Source: Bacillus pumilus
Lineage (GTDB): Bacteria > Bacillota > Bacilli > Bacillales > Bacillaceae
Length of the DNA: 64,000 bases
Reading direction: 5' to 3'
NCBI RefSeq assembly: GCF_002744245.1
Contig: NZ_NKHG01000113.1
Coordinates: forward strand, 62,001 to 126,000
In this document: positions 35,560-43,766 of the stretch, in pieces
How positions within the stretch are numbered: the first letter of the stretch is position 1
Layout of the letters: every line of letters begins with the position of its first letter
Notes under the pieces: model-generated
What the model saw: only the letters and a program-made list of their open reading frames with translations
Told to the model about the DNA's origin: nothing
Databases searched by the model: none
Program-made: the position numbers and the translations under genes

Positions 35560-35588
35560 TTTGTGAAACGTACTATATAGTCACATAA

Positions 35589-35613
35589 AAAACGACCACA
35601 TCCAATGGTCGTT
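35589..35613 (-). terminator. Terminator of the DUF3298-type gene
   Basis: AAACGACCA / TGGTCGTTT stem; T run on the minus strand, just after the stop at 35622. Confidence 0.75.
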
Positions 35614-35621
35614 TCTCTTTT

Positions 35622-36299
35622 TTATTTATACACCTTTGCAGGAACTTGAATCACAGGAATTCCTTGATAGTATGGTGCAATTTCATATGGCTGGAAAACA
35701 ACAGCAATTCCCTTTTTCGTGAAGTAATACTGCGTGTTGTAGTCGATTTGAATATCACTTTTTTTCAGGTTCGTATAGAATTTACTTTTATGCTTCTTTG
35801 TGTATTGATAGATATAATCTCTTACTTTTGTGCGCTTTTTCTTTGTTTTCACAACGTCTGTCAAGAACAGCGCCTTTGTCTTTTTCTTTGTTAACACATA
35901 GTTCATGCTGCTTACCATCGTATCACCATGATTCCCACCGTCATTCATGTAATCATAGTTTAAGATACTTAGTTTCTTTCCATCATTAAATTTCGTTTTA
36001 AAGGATCTCTCGTAAGTGACCTTGCCAGTACCATTCTTTTTCGCTTCGTCCTTTAAGTACAAATACATACTATAGGAGAAGGCGACATCTTCTTTTAAGT
36101 CATGGTTGATGGTTTTCATATGTGGCTTGCTTAGGTTTTTCACCTGTGCATATTGAAACTTTTTCTTCTTTTTATAATAGTGTGTGCTTACTTTTGCTTT
36201 TTTTGCTTGTTTGGCATCCGCAGATCCAACTGGAGCAAACAAAGAAACAATCAGCGAAAAAATGAGCAGGCTGATCGTTAGGCCTTTTTTCATTGTCAT
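35622..36299 (-). CDS. Secreted protein with DUF4163/DUF3298-like domains
   Basis: 225 residues from the ATG at 36299 (GGGGG 8 nt upstream). Signal peptide of about 28 residues ending VGSADA. The body is very lysine-rich and resembles the DUF4163 plus DUF3298 pair found in PdaC and in the extracellular part of RsiV: VKNLSKPHMKTINHDL, and the end YYFTKKGIAVVFQPYEIAPYYQG. There is no deacetylase or membrane part, so it is a stand-alone version. RsiV-type domains bind lysozyme; whether this one does is untested. Confidence 0.72.
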   Translation of the reverse strand: MTMKKGLTISLLIFSLIVSLFAPVGSADAKQAKKAKVSTHYYKKKKKFQYAQVKNLSKPHMKTINHDLKEDVAFSYSMYLYLKDEAKKNGTGKVTYERSFKTKFNDGKKLSILNYDYMNDGGNHGDTMVSSMNYVLTKKKTKALFLTDVVKTKKKRTKVRDYIYQYTKKHKSKFYTNLKKSDIQIDYNTQYYFTKKGIAVVFQPYEIAPYYQGIPVIQVPAKVYK

Positions 36300-36458
36300 A
36301 GTAAAAACCCCCATTTTTGTCTATTACCAATGAAGTATACCATGACTAAAGAACCAAAAGAAGCATTATTTCCCAAATTATTCTTCCTTTTTCAACAGCG
36401 GGTTTGTTTACCGTTTTCATAAGTTCCTGTATGCTTAATGTACAATGTTAGATGAAGT

Positions 36459-37319
36459 GTGGTGTTTATCATAGAAGAGAATATTTTTAGTCATATCCGG
36501 ACAACATTTCATAGTTTGTCCCCAACCCAGAAAAAGATTGCCAATTACATTTTACAAAACCCTCAGAAAGTTGTGCTTCATTCGATTAGTGCACTCGCAG
36601 CAGAATGTAACACAAGTGAAACGACGATCTTTCGGTTTCTACGAAAAATTGGCTATGAATCATATCAAGTGTTTCGTGTCCATGTCGCACAGGATATAGC
36701 GACCAATACGCCCCAATCCATATACGGCGAAATCGAGGCATCTGATAGTGTAGCAGATATCAAACATAAGGTGATAGAGCTAACAACAAACTCTATTCAC
36801 GATATGAAGCATATTTTAGAAGATCATGCGGTGACTCAATTTATTGAACAAATGAAACAGGCACATAAAACAGTCTTCTTTGGAGCAGGTGCATCCAGCT
36901 TTATTGCGGGAGATGCCTATCATAAGTTCCTCCAGCTTGGTTTTGAAGTGAGTCTATGCAGTGATCCGCATATGATGAATATGATCGCAACACATGCAAC
37001 GGAACACGATTTCATCGTCGCGATCTCACATTCAGGAGAGAGCAGAGAGATTCTTGATGCCGTACAATTTGCAAAAGAAAAAGGGGCAAAAATTGCCTCT
37101 ATCACAAGCTATCCGAAATCAGAGCTCGCAAAGCGCTCTGACTTTCATCTGCTTAGTTCATCAAGAGAAACAACCTATCGCTCCGACTCCATGATCTCCC
37201 GTATTAACCAGCTCGTGATCATTGATGTTCTTTACGTCGCAGCTGTTTTAGAACTAGGATCAAATGCCATTGAAAACGTGAAACGATCTCGATTAGCCGT
37301 AGCTAAAAATAAAACATAA
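36459..37319 (+). CDS. RpiR-family transcriptional regulator (HTH plus SIS)
   Basis: 286 residues (GTG start; a second GTG follows directly, ribosome site weak). Residues 1-80 are the RpiR helix-turn-helix (ALAAECNTSETTIFRFLRKIGY); residues 125-265 are a sugar-phosphate-binding SIS domain (FFGAGASSFIAGDAYHKF, ISHSGESREI). It precedes the sugar-acid operon at 38595 in the same direction, parted from it only by a decayed insertion element, so it is the likely regulator of that operon. Two TAGT-N6-ACTA palindromes ahead of the operon are candidate targets. Confidence 0.88.
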   Translation: MVFIIEENIFSHIRTTFHSLSPTQKKIANYILQNPQKVVLHSISALAAECNTSETTIFRFLRKIGYESYQVFRVHVAQDIATNTPQSIYGEIEASDSVADIKHKVIELTTNSIHDMKHILEDHAVTQFIEQMKQAHKTVFFGAGASSFIAGDAYHKFLQLGFEVSLCSDPHMMNMIATHATEHDFIVAISHSGESREILDAVQFAKEKGAKIASITSYPKSELAKRSDFHLLSSSRETTYRSDSMISRINQLVIIDVLYVAAVLELGSNAIENVKRSRLAVAKNKT

Positions 37320-37323
37320 ACAC

Positions 37324-37334
37324 AAAAGACCGGA
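37324..37334 (+). terminator. Left arm of the rpiR-gene terminator, split by an IS
   Basis: AAAAGACCGGA here is the exact reverse complement of TCCGGTCTTTT at 38419-38429, which is followed by more T. The two arms of one terminator now lie 1.08 kb apart with the insertion element in the former loop. Confidence 0.75.
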
Positions 37335-37449
37335 GCTGATAGTCTTCCCCCTGTCAAGTAGACACATATAAAAAGCCTAAGCAGCCAGTGTGTGACGGTA
37401 TTCTACCGGAGCACACTGGTTTAATTTTTTCTGGAATCGATCGTGATTA

Positions 37450-37990
37450 TAGAATTGAATGTAATCTTCTATGCTCGTGTTGTGTATTGAAAGCCTTGAT
37501 CAGAATGAAGTACAGCTCCTTTGACAGCTTCCATGCGACGATCTCATTGTTATACAGATCTTGTATAGCTGAAAAATAATAGAAACGATGCTGACAAGCA
37601 ATATAGGTAATATCAGTTACATATAACTGATTGTATTGATTGGTTTTAAATTCCCGGTTTAGTTTGGTTGGACAACTGAAGCCTTTCTTCCAAAATAGCG
37701 GCATTTTTTCCGAATGATTGATTGGATGTTTATCTCTTTCATCAACCTGTAGACACGGTTATGGTTGATGTGAAATCCTTCTTTCTTTAAAGCGACTGTC
37801 ATCCGAGGAGGGATGTGAATGATGAATGGCTATGATGTGCTCTTTTAAGAGTTGTTCTTTCTGTTGTCGTTCCATTCGCATTCTTTGATTCTTATGCCAT
37901 TTATAGTACCCAGATCGTGATACTTTGGCGATACAAACTAGCCATGTCAACGGATAAAGGTTCTTTCATTCGTGAACAGCTTCAAACCGT
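37450..37990 (-). pseudogene. IS3-family transposase OrfB, broken
   Basis: Two stretches in different frames: an N-terminal part with KVSRSGYYKWHKNQ and IIAIHHSHP, and a central part with LYVTDITYIACQ, YYFSAIQDLYNNEIVAWKLS. These are DDE-transposase segments (TDITY, DLYNNEIVAW), but the frame is lost between them and the C-terminal catalytic region is missing. It cannot make active transposase. Confidence 0.85.
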
Positions 37991-37997
37991 GCAGTCT

Positions 37998-38330
37998 TCA
38001 AAATCCGTCCTCCCCATGAAGATTTGGATAACGCTTTTTTAAGTATTCTACCTGTGCCTTTAAATAATCTCTTTCTTCTTCCACACTTTTAAACGTTAAC
38101 TTAGGACGTCCACTAAAAGGATTTTCTGACTTTGTATGTTTTCCTCTTTGGTCTTCAAAAGATTGTCCCTCACGATATTTTCTGACCCAACTTTTTAGCT
38201 GAGTGGAACTCCGGAGACCTAATTCTTCAGATAATGAGCGATAGCTTCTATTTCCTTCTTCGTACATTTTGACAGCTGTCATCTTAAATTCTTTCGTATA
38301 GTGTTGAAAATGTTGTCCTTTTCTCGCCAT
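37998..38330 (-). CDS. IS3-family transposase OrfA
   Basis: 110 residues from the ATG at 38330 (GGAGGGG upstream). Helix-turn-helix region KEFKMTAVKMYEEGNRSYRSLSEELGL, then LKSWVRKYREG, and a leucine-zipper-like end (EEERDYLKAQVEYLKKRYP). OrfA appears complete, but its OrfB partner is broken. Confidence 0.85.
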   Translation of the reverse strand: MARKGQHFQHYTKEFKMTAVKMYEEGNRSYRSLSEELGLRSSTQLKSWVRKYREGQSFEDQRGKHTKSENPFSGRPKLTFKSVEEERDYLKAQVEYLKKRYPNLHGEDGF

Positions 38331-38494
38331 AAAAAATCCCCTCCAAGTATAGTGTAACAGCCAATTATGAAAATTGGGCTTTTTACACTGTCTACTTTGA
38401 GGGGATATTACCACTGATTCCGGTCTTTTTTTGTGACTTTACTCATTTTTTCCGTTGACACGCTCCTATCACGTCATGTACATTAAATGAACAG

Positions 38495-38508
38495 TAGTTT
38501 ATTTACTA
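38495..38508. promoter_or_regulatory. Palindrome TAGT-N6-ACTA, copy 1
   Basis: TAGTTTATTTACTA, part of a wider AGTAGT-N6-ACTACT repeat (38493-38510). It has the same architecture as copy 2, 31 nt downstream. Candidate operator of the RpiR-type regulator. Confidence 0.5.
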
Positions 38509-38525
38509 CTATTATATTAAAAAGA

Positions 38526-38539
38526 TAGTATATATACTA
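38526..38539. promoter_or_regulatory. Palindrome TAGT-N6-ACTA, copy 2
   Basis: TAGTATATATACTA, a perfect 14-bp palindrome 31 nt (three helical turns) from copy 1 and 55 nt before the GTG start of the operon. Confidence 0.5.
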
Positions 38540-38548
38540 ACAAATAGA

Positions 38549-38563
38549 AAAGAAAGCGCTTTT
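38549..38563. promoter_or_regulatory. cre-like site (CcpA)
   Basis: AAGAAAGCGCTTTTT fits the catabolite-responsive element core (GAAAGCGCTTT). It lies between the palindromes and the ribosome site, suggesting repression by CcpA when preferred sugars are present. Confidence 0.55.
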
Positions 38564-38594
38564 TGTAAGGGTTTTCTAAACAGGAGGAGACAAA

Positions 38595-39488
38595 GTGACA
38601 AAGCAGATTGGATTCATTGGACTAGGAATTATGGGAAAACCTATGGCACTCAATCTATTAAAAGGCGGTCATAATGTAACTGTTTTTGATATTAACGAGG
38701 CGGCTGTTCAAGCATTAAAAGAAGCGGGGGCAAAGGGGGCTATTTCGGCTGCTGAGGCCGCATCTGAAAGCGGTATCATCATCACAATGCTTCCAAAAGG
38801 TGAGCATGTAGAAGCAGTCGTAACAGGTGAACAGGGCATTTTAGCTACAGCTAAACCTGGCACGATCATCATAGATATGAGCTCTATTTCTCCTGTTACC
38901 TCTAGAGCACTAGCTGCTCTGGCAAAACAACATCAGGTGGAATTTATCGATGCACCTGTCAGCGGCGGAGAACCAAAGGCGATAGACGGGACACTTGCGA
39001 TTATGGCTGGCGGCGAAGAGAACATCTTTGAACAAGTGAAAGATGTCCTGCATGCGATGGGCACAGAAGTCGTATTAGTTGGGGCAAACGGTAGCGGAAC
39101 AACAGCTAAGCTTGCCAATCAAATCATCGTCAACTTAAATATTGCCGCTATGTCCGAGGCGCTCGTTCTTGCTGCTAAGTCAGGCATTGCAATTGATAAA
39201 ATGTATGAAGCCATCCGCGGAGGACTGGCAGGAAGTGCCGTTCTCGATGCAAAAGTCCCACTCATCTTAGAGCGGAACTTTGAACCTGGCGGACGCATCG
39301 ACATCAACTTGAAGGATTTAACAAATGTGATGGAAACCGCCCATGATATTGGTGTTCCTCTTCCGCTTTCTAGTCAGCTGCTTGAAATCTTCCACGCCCT
39401 CAAAGCAGACGGAAAATCTGGACTTGATCATGGTGGTATCGTTCAATATTACGAAAAAATGGCTCATGTCGAAGTGAGGAAAGGATGA
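38595..39488 (+). CDS. NAD-dependent beta-hydroxyacid dehydrogenase (threonate / tartronate-semialdehyde type)
   Basis: 297 residues from a GTG behind AGGAGGAG. Rossmann start IGFIGLGIMGKPMALNL; family signature DAPVSGGEPKAIDGTLAIMAGG; catalytic lysine in GTTAKLANQ. The paralogues GarR (tartronate semialdehyde reductase) and LtnD (L-threonate dehydrogenase) are hard to separate by eye; the adjacent four-carbon acid kinase favours an LtnD/erythronate-type oxidation. Confidence 0.82.
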   Translation: MTKQIGFIGLGIMGKPMALNLLKGGHNVTVFDINEAAVQALKEAGAKGAISAAEAASESGIIITMLPKGEHVEAVVTGEQGILATAKPGTIIIDMSSISPVTSRALAALAKQHQVEFIDAPVSGGEPKAIDGTLAIMAGGEENIFEQVKDVLHAMGTEVVLVGANGSGTTAKLANQIIVNLNIAAMSEALVLAAKSGIAIDKMYEAIRGGLAGSAVLDAKVPLILERNFEPGGRIDINLKDLTNVMETAHDIGVPLPLSSQLLEIFHALKADGKSGLDHGGIVQYYEKMAHVEVRKG

Positions 39489-39494
39489 GGTGTC

Positions 39495-40916
39495 ATGAAG
39501 CAAAGCACTGATATACTAAATACCATTCCAAAAGCCGATTCAAAGAGCGTTCAATCAGCATACGAACAAGCACTGAACAATTTTCATCATAAGGTCATTG
39601 TATTAGACGATGATCCAACAGGTATTCAAACCGTACATGGCGTTTCTGTTTTCACTGATTGGTCAGAAGAAAGCATGGAAGCAGGCTTTCTTGAAGACAG
39701 CCGCATGTTCTTTATTTTGACCAATTCTCGCAGTCTGACAGAGAAAGAAACTGCCTCTGCGCACGAAACCATCGCTTCAACGATTGTAAAAGTAGCTGAA
39801 CGGCTTGATCAGGATTTCATCATTGTCAGCCGTGGAGATTCTACCCTGCGTGGACACTTTCCGCTGGAGACTGATGTACTGAGAACAACTATTGAACAGC
39901 AAAGCGCCCGCCAATTTGATGGAGAAATCCTTCTTCCTTTTTTCAAAGAAGGTGGCCGCTTTACGATCAATAATATTCATTACGTACAGGAAGGACAAGA
40001 CTTAATTCCTGCTGGTGACACAGAGTTTGCACTGGACCGTACATTCGGTTTTCAGTCTTCTCATCTCGGAGAGTGGATTGAAGAAAAATCAGGCGGATTG
40101 TTCACAAAGGAGAACACCACCTACATTTCTTTAGAGGATATACGGTCTTTACGCATTGATCAAATCAAGGATCAGCTAATGAACGTGAAGGATTTTCAAA
40201 AGGTGGTTGTGAACGCTGTAGACTATGACGATGTCAAGGTCTTTGTCACCGCCCTCATCGGTGCCATTCAAGCAGGTCAGCAATTTATTTTCAGAAGTGC
40301 GGCTGCTCTCACAAAAGTACTTGGCGGCATTCACGATCAAGCCTTGTTAACAAGAAATGACTTGATACAAGAAGAAAGTCAGCACGGTGGTCTCATCATG
40401 ATCGGTTCCCATGTTAAGAAGACAACGGAACAATTAAGAGCGCTTCAACAAAATGAAGAGATGGCTTTTATTGAATTTAATACACACCTCGTGCTAGATC
40501 CTGAGGCATTTCAAGAGGAAATTGACCGTGTGATCCAGCAGACTGAAACGCTGTTAACATCAGGTCAATCTGTTGCTGTTTATACAAGAAGAGAGCGGCT
40601 TGATCTTGGGGACGATCGTCAAGAGGAGGAATTGAAGCTATCCGTTCAGATCAGTAATGCTGTGACAAGCATTATCCAGCGCCTCACAATTCGACCTAAG
40701 TATCTCATTGCCAAAGGCGGAATCACCTCAAGTGATATCGGAACAAGAGGCCTTAGCGTCAAGCGTGCGACTGTCGCAGGTCAAATTAAACCTGGCATTC
40801 CCGTTTGGCAAACAGGAGACGAAAGTAAATTCCCCTTCATATCTTATGTAATTTTCCCGGGAAATGTTGGCTCAAAGGATACGTTAAAAGAAGCTGTTGA
40901 AATACTTGAAGGATAA
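39495..40916 (+). CDS. Four-carbon acid sugar kinase family protein (DUF1537, OtnK/DtnK-like)
   Basis: 473 residues starting 6 nt after the dehydrogenase stop. N-terminal substrate domain with VLDDDPTGIQTVHG, SRGDSTLRGH; C-terminal nucleotide-binding domain with KGGITSSDIGTRGL and FPGNVGSKDTL. Members phosphorylate 3-oxo-tetronates such as the product of LtnD. The two genes together suggest threonate or erythronate use, but no OtnC-type decarboxylase and no OtnI-type isomerase is found here. Confidence 0.82.
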   Translation: MKQSTDILNTIPKADSKSVQSAYEQALNNFHHKVIVLDDDPTGIQTVHGVSVFTDWSEESMEAGFLEDSRMFFILTNSRSLTEKETASAHETIASTIVKVAERLDQDFIIVSRGDSTLRGHFPLETDVLRTTIEQQSARQFDGEILLPFFKEGGRFTINNIHYVQEGQDLIPAGDTEFALDRTFGFQSSHLGEWIEEKSGGLFTKENTTYISLEDIRSLRIDQIKDQLMNVKDFQKVVVNAVDYDDVKVFVTALIGAIQAGQQFIFRSAAALTKVLGGIHDQALLTRNDLIQEESQHGGLIMIGSHVKKTTEQLRALQQNEEMAFIEFNTHLVLDPEAFQEEIDRVIQQTETLLTSGQSVAVYTRRERLDLGDDRQEEELKLSVQISNAVTSIIQRLTIRPKYLIAKGGITSSDIGTRGLSVKRATVAGQIKPGIPVWQTGDESKFPFISYVIFPGNVGSKDTLKEAVEILEG

Positions 40917-40917
40917 A

Positions 40918-40946
40918 GCATAGGGAGTGTTCTCGCTCCCTTATGC
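40918..40946 (+). other. Intercistronic hairpin between kinase and permease genes
   Basis: GCATAGGGAG / CTCCCTTATGC with a short loop and no T run. It could protect a processed mRNA end or act as a weak attenuator. Confidence 0.5.
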
Positions 40947-40966
40947 ATCACAAAGGAGGAAAGACC

Positions 40967-42286
40967 ATGTCATTAGTTTTTATTGGACTTGGCGTTTTGT
41001 TATTGCTTTTACTCATGGTTATCTTTAAGTTAAACGCTTTCATTTCATTGATTATTGTCTCTTTAATTGTTGCCGTTTTAGAGGGCATGTCACCACTTGA
41101 AGCGATTGCTTCCGTCGAAAAAGGACTCGGCAGTACACTCGGTCATCTAGCACTGGTTCTTGGTTTTGGAGCGATGCTTGGTAAATTGATGGCTGATTCT
41201 GGCGGAGCCCAGCGTATTGCGATGACGCTCATTGACCGATTCGGCATTGGGAAAATCCAATGGGCGACGATGCTGACTGGATTTGTTATCGGAATTGCTC
41301 TATTTTATGAAACCGGATTCATTATTTTAATCCCATTAGTCTTTACCATTGCTCAAGCCGCAAGACTTCCAGTGTTGTATGTTGGGATGCCACTCGTTGC
41401 TGCGCTCATCACAACACATGGCTTCCTCCCTCCTCACCCAGGGCCGACAGCCATTGCCAATGTATTTCAAGCAAACATGGGACAAACCTTGTTAGTTGGG
41501 ATTATTTTAGCGATTCCTGCTGTTTTGGTAGGCGGACTTCTCTTTACGAAACTATTTAAAAAAGATCAATTGCACGCACACATTCCGAAGAACTTGTTTA
41601 ATCCAAAGGAATTTACAGAAGAGGAAATGCCCAGCTTCGGCATTAGCATTTTCACAGCTGTTTTGCCTGTATTACTCATGACATTCAGAGCTTTTTTAGA
41701 AATTTTCTTCCCAGCTTCTCCACTGCTGCCGACAGCTGAGTTTTTAGGTGAACCGGCGATTGCCCTATTAATCTCAGTGCTGCTTGCCATCTACACGTTT
41801 GGACTTGGTAGGGGCAAAAGCATGCAGGAAGTCATGAAGTCGATCACGGATTCGATTGGCTCGATTGCGATGATTCTATTAATTATTGCAGGTGGCGGCG
41901 CCTTTAAACAGGTGCTCATTGATAGCGGCGTCGATCAATACATTGCGGGGATGATGCAAGGAAGCACGCTTTCTCCCCTGCTCCTCACTTGGCTGATTGC
42001 TGCTGTCCTTCGTGTATCATTAGGATCAGCCACTGTCGCCGGTCTCACAGCTGCTGGAATTTCTGCACCACTTATTGGATTGACTGGTGTGAGCCCAGAA
42101 TTAATGGTGATCGCAACAGGTGCCGGAAGTATTACGTTCTCTCACGTGAATGATGCAGGTTTCTGGATTTATAAAGAATACTTTAACCTGTCGATGGCCC
42201 AAACCTTTAAAACTTGGACATTGATGGTCACTGTTCTTTCACTTGTTGGACTAGCTGGTGTCCTCGTCGCTGATTTGTTCATGTAG
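40967..42286 (+). CDS. GntP-family sugar-acid:proton symporter
   Basis: 439 residues from the ATG at 40967 (AAAGGAGG 7 nt upstream), about twelve hydrophobic helices. GntP hallmarks include FYETGFIILIPLVF, THGFLPPHPGPTAIA and VLRVSLGSATVAGL. Third gene of the operon; it probably imports the acid handled by the first two enzymes (a four-carbon aldonate rather than gluconate, by context). Confidence 0.85.
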   Translation: MSLVFIGLGVLLLLLLMVIFKLNAFISLIIVSLIVAVLEGMSPLEAIASVEKGLGSTLGHLALVLGFGAMLGKLMADSGGAQRIAMTLIDRFGIGKIQWATMLTGFVIGIALFYETGFIILIPLVFTIAQAARLPVLYVGMPLVAALITTHGFLPPHPGPTAIANVFQANMGQTLLVGIILAIPAVLVGGLLFTKLFKKDQLHAHIPKNLFNPKEFTEEEMPSFGISIFTAVLPVLLMTFRAFLEIFFPASPLLPTAEFLGEPAIALLISVLLAIYTFGLGRGKSMQEVMKSITDSIGSIAMILLIIAGGGAFKQVLIDSGVDQYIAGMMQGSTLSPLLLTWLIAAVLRVSLGSATVAGLTAAGISAPLIGLTGVSPELMVIATGAGSITFSHVNDAGFWIYKEYFNLSMAQTFKTWTLMVTVLSLVGLAGVLVADLFM

Positions 42287-42367
42287 GAAAATAAATTGTC
42301 AAAACCATTGACTTTTTCTCGAAAAGGTTGAATAATTGTGTTTATTAAGAAAATTGAATCAAAAGGT

Positions 42368-42482
42368 AACCTTATTAAGAGTGGTGGAGGGACTGGCCCT
42401 GTGAAACCCGGCAACCGCTGTTCCTAGGAACAGAATGGTGCTAATTCCTTAAGCAAGCAGATGCTTGTTTGAAGATAAGGCA
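42368..42482 (+). ncRNA. SAM riboswitch (S-box) aptamer
   Basis: P1 strands CCTTATTAAGAG and GATAAGG enclose the conserved S-box core: GGTGGAGGGACTGGCCCTGT, GAAACCCGGCAACC and GGTGCTAATTCC. It precedes a methyltransferase gene of methionine metabolism and should turn it off when S-adenosylmethionine is abundant. Confidence 0.95.
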
Positions 42483-42502
42483 GAGATCTCATAGTATATG
42501 AT

Positions 42503-42534
42503 GCTCTTCCTTATCTAAGGAGGAGCTTTTTTAT
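42503..42534 (+). terminator. S-box expression-platform terminator
   Basis: GCTCTTCCTTA / TAAGGAGGAGC (with G:U pairs) and a T run, straight after the aptamer. Its 5' arm repeats CCTTATCT and can compete with the aptamer P1. Confidence 0.85.
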
Positions 42535-42569
42535 TTGATTTTTTAACCTATAGAAAGAAGGGATTCAGT

Positions 42570-43691
42570 ATGACACAAGTACAAACCATTGGAAAGAAAA
42601 CAACGAAGCCGCCATTTCGCGCAGATCAAGTAGGAAGTTTGCTCCGTTCAGAGCGAATCAAAGAAGCTCGTAGGCAAAAAGCAGACGGTACGCTGACAGC
42701 AGATCAGCTCCGACAAATTGAAAACGAAGAAATCACACTTATTGTAGAAAAGCAAAAAGAAATTGGATTAGAGGTTGTCACAGATGGGGAGTTCAGACGT
42801 GCATGGTGGCATTTTGACTTTCTTGAAGGACTTGATGGGGTCGAAGGATTTGAAGCAGATCAGGGCATTCAATTCCATAACACGACAACTAAAGCAAGAG
42901 GCATCAAGGTAACAGACAAGATTGATTTTACAGATCATCCAATGCTAGAGGATTATCGTTTCCTCCACAGCATCGCCGGTGATCATACGGCTAAAATGAC
43001 GATTCCAAGTCCGAATATGCTCTTTTTCCGTGGAAAGCTTGAAGAAGGTGTGTATGACAGCTTAGATGAATTCCACCATGATGTGGCACAGGCATATAAG
43101 AAAGCCATCCGTGCTTTTTATGATGCAGGCTGCCGCTACTTGCAGCTAGATGATACGGCATGGGCTGTGTTCTTTTCTGAAAAAGGTCGTGAACAAATCA
43201 AAGCTTTTGGCCGCAAGGAGGATGAACTTCGTGAGTCGTTTGCGAAAACAATCAATGAAGCCGTTGCTAATCGTCCAGAGGATTTAGTCATTACGATGCA
43301 CATTTGCCGTGGTAATTTTAAATCGACTTGGGCAGCTGAAGGCGGTTACGAAGCAGCGGCAGAAACGATTTTTGCTGGTCTAGATCTTGACGGCCTCTTT
43401 TTAGAATTCGACGATGATCGTTCTGGCGGATTTGAGCCTCTTCGTTATGTGAAGAACCCAAATCTTCAAATCGTACTTGGTCTTGTGACTTCAAAGTATG
43501 GTGAGCTTGAACCAACTGAACAGATCAAAAAACGAATTAAGGAAGCAGCTCAATATGTGGACATCAACCAAATTTGCCTAAGTCCACAATGCGGATTCGC
43601 ATCAACGGAGGAAGGCAATTTGTTAACAGAAGAGCAGCAATGGGAAAAGCTGCTTCATGTGATTGAGATTGCTGATCAAGTGTGGAAATAA
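42570..43691 (+). CDS. yxjG: MetE-like methyltransferase, YxjG/YxjH type
   Basis: 373 residues matching the C-terminal catalytic half of cobalamin-independent methionine synthase, with no N-terminal half. FRADQVGSLLR, VTDGEFRRAWWHFDFLEGLDG, YLQLDDTAWAVFF and the zinc-ligand Cys segments MHICRGN and SPQCGFAS are present. It probably methylates homocysteine or recycles a related thiol. Control by the S-box in front of it matches B. subtilis yxjG/yxjH. Confidence 0.9.
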   Translation: MTQVQTIGKKTTKPPFRADQVGSLLRSERIKEARRQKADGTLTADQLRQIENEEITLIVEKQKEIGLEVVTDGEFRRAWWHFDFLEGLDGVEGFEADQGIQFHNTTTKARGIKVTDKIDFTDHPMLEDYRFLHSIAGDHTAKMTIPSPNMLFFRGKLEEGVYDSLDEFHHDVAQAYKKAIRAFYDAGCRYLQLDDTAWAVFFSEKGREQIKAFGRKEDELRESFAKTINEAVANRPEDLVITMHICRGNFKSTWAAEGGYEAAAETIFAGLDLDGLFLEFDDDRSGGFEPLRYVKNPNLQIVLGLVTSKYGELEPTEQIKKRIKEAAQYVDINQICLSPQCGFASTEEGNLLTEEQQWEKLLHVIEIADQVWK

Positions 43692-43699
43692 AACATCAG

Positions 43700-43731
43700 T
43701 CCTAAGCCGTCATGGCTTAGGGCTTTTTTGA
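43700..43731 (+). terminator. Terminator of the MetE-like gene
   Basis: CCTAAGCC / GGCTTAGG stem and six T. Confidence 0.85.
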
Positions 43732-43736
43732 TACAA

Positions 43737-43765
43737 AAAAAGAACAGCCATTAGGCAGTTCTTTT
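43737..43765 (-). terminator. Terminator of the ABC pair
   Basis: On the minus strand AAGAACTGCC / GGCTGTTCTT with one mismatch and a T run, right after the stop at 43767. Confidence 0.65.
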
Positions 43766-43766
43766 C

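Larger units (their letters stand above)
37337..38413 (-). mobile_element. Decayed IS3-family element inserted in a terminator loop
   Basis: About 1,077 bp. The ends are imperfect inverted repeats: the right end reads TGGTAATATCCCCTCAAAGT inward and the left end TGATAGTCTTCCCCCTGTCA, both followed by AGTAGACA and TAAAAAG. orfA is intact, orfB is broken. The element is shorter than a full IS3 (1.2-1.5 kb), so internal sequence was lost. A CTGAT on each side could be a target duplication but overlaps the end, so the exact boundary is uncertain. Confidence 0.8.

Noticed and set aside
42368-42534. T-box leader ahead of the MetE-like gene
   Set aside because: No T-box sequence; the conserved core is clearly that of the SAM-I riboswitch.
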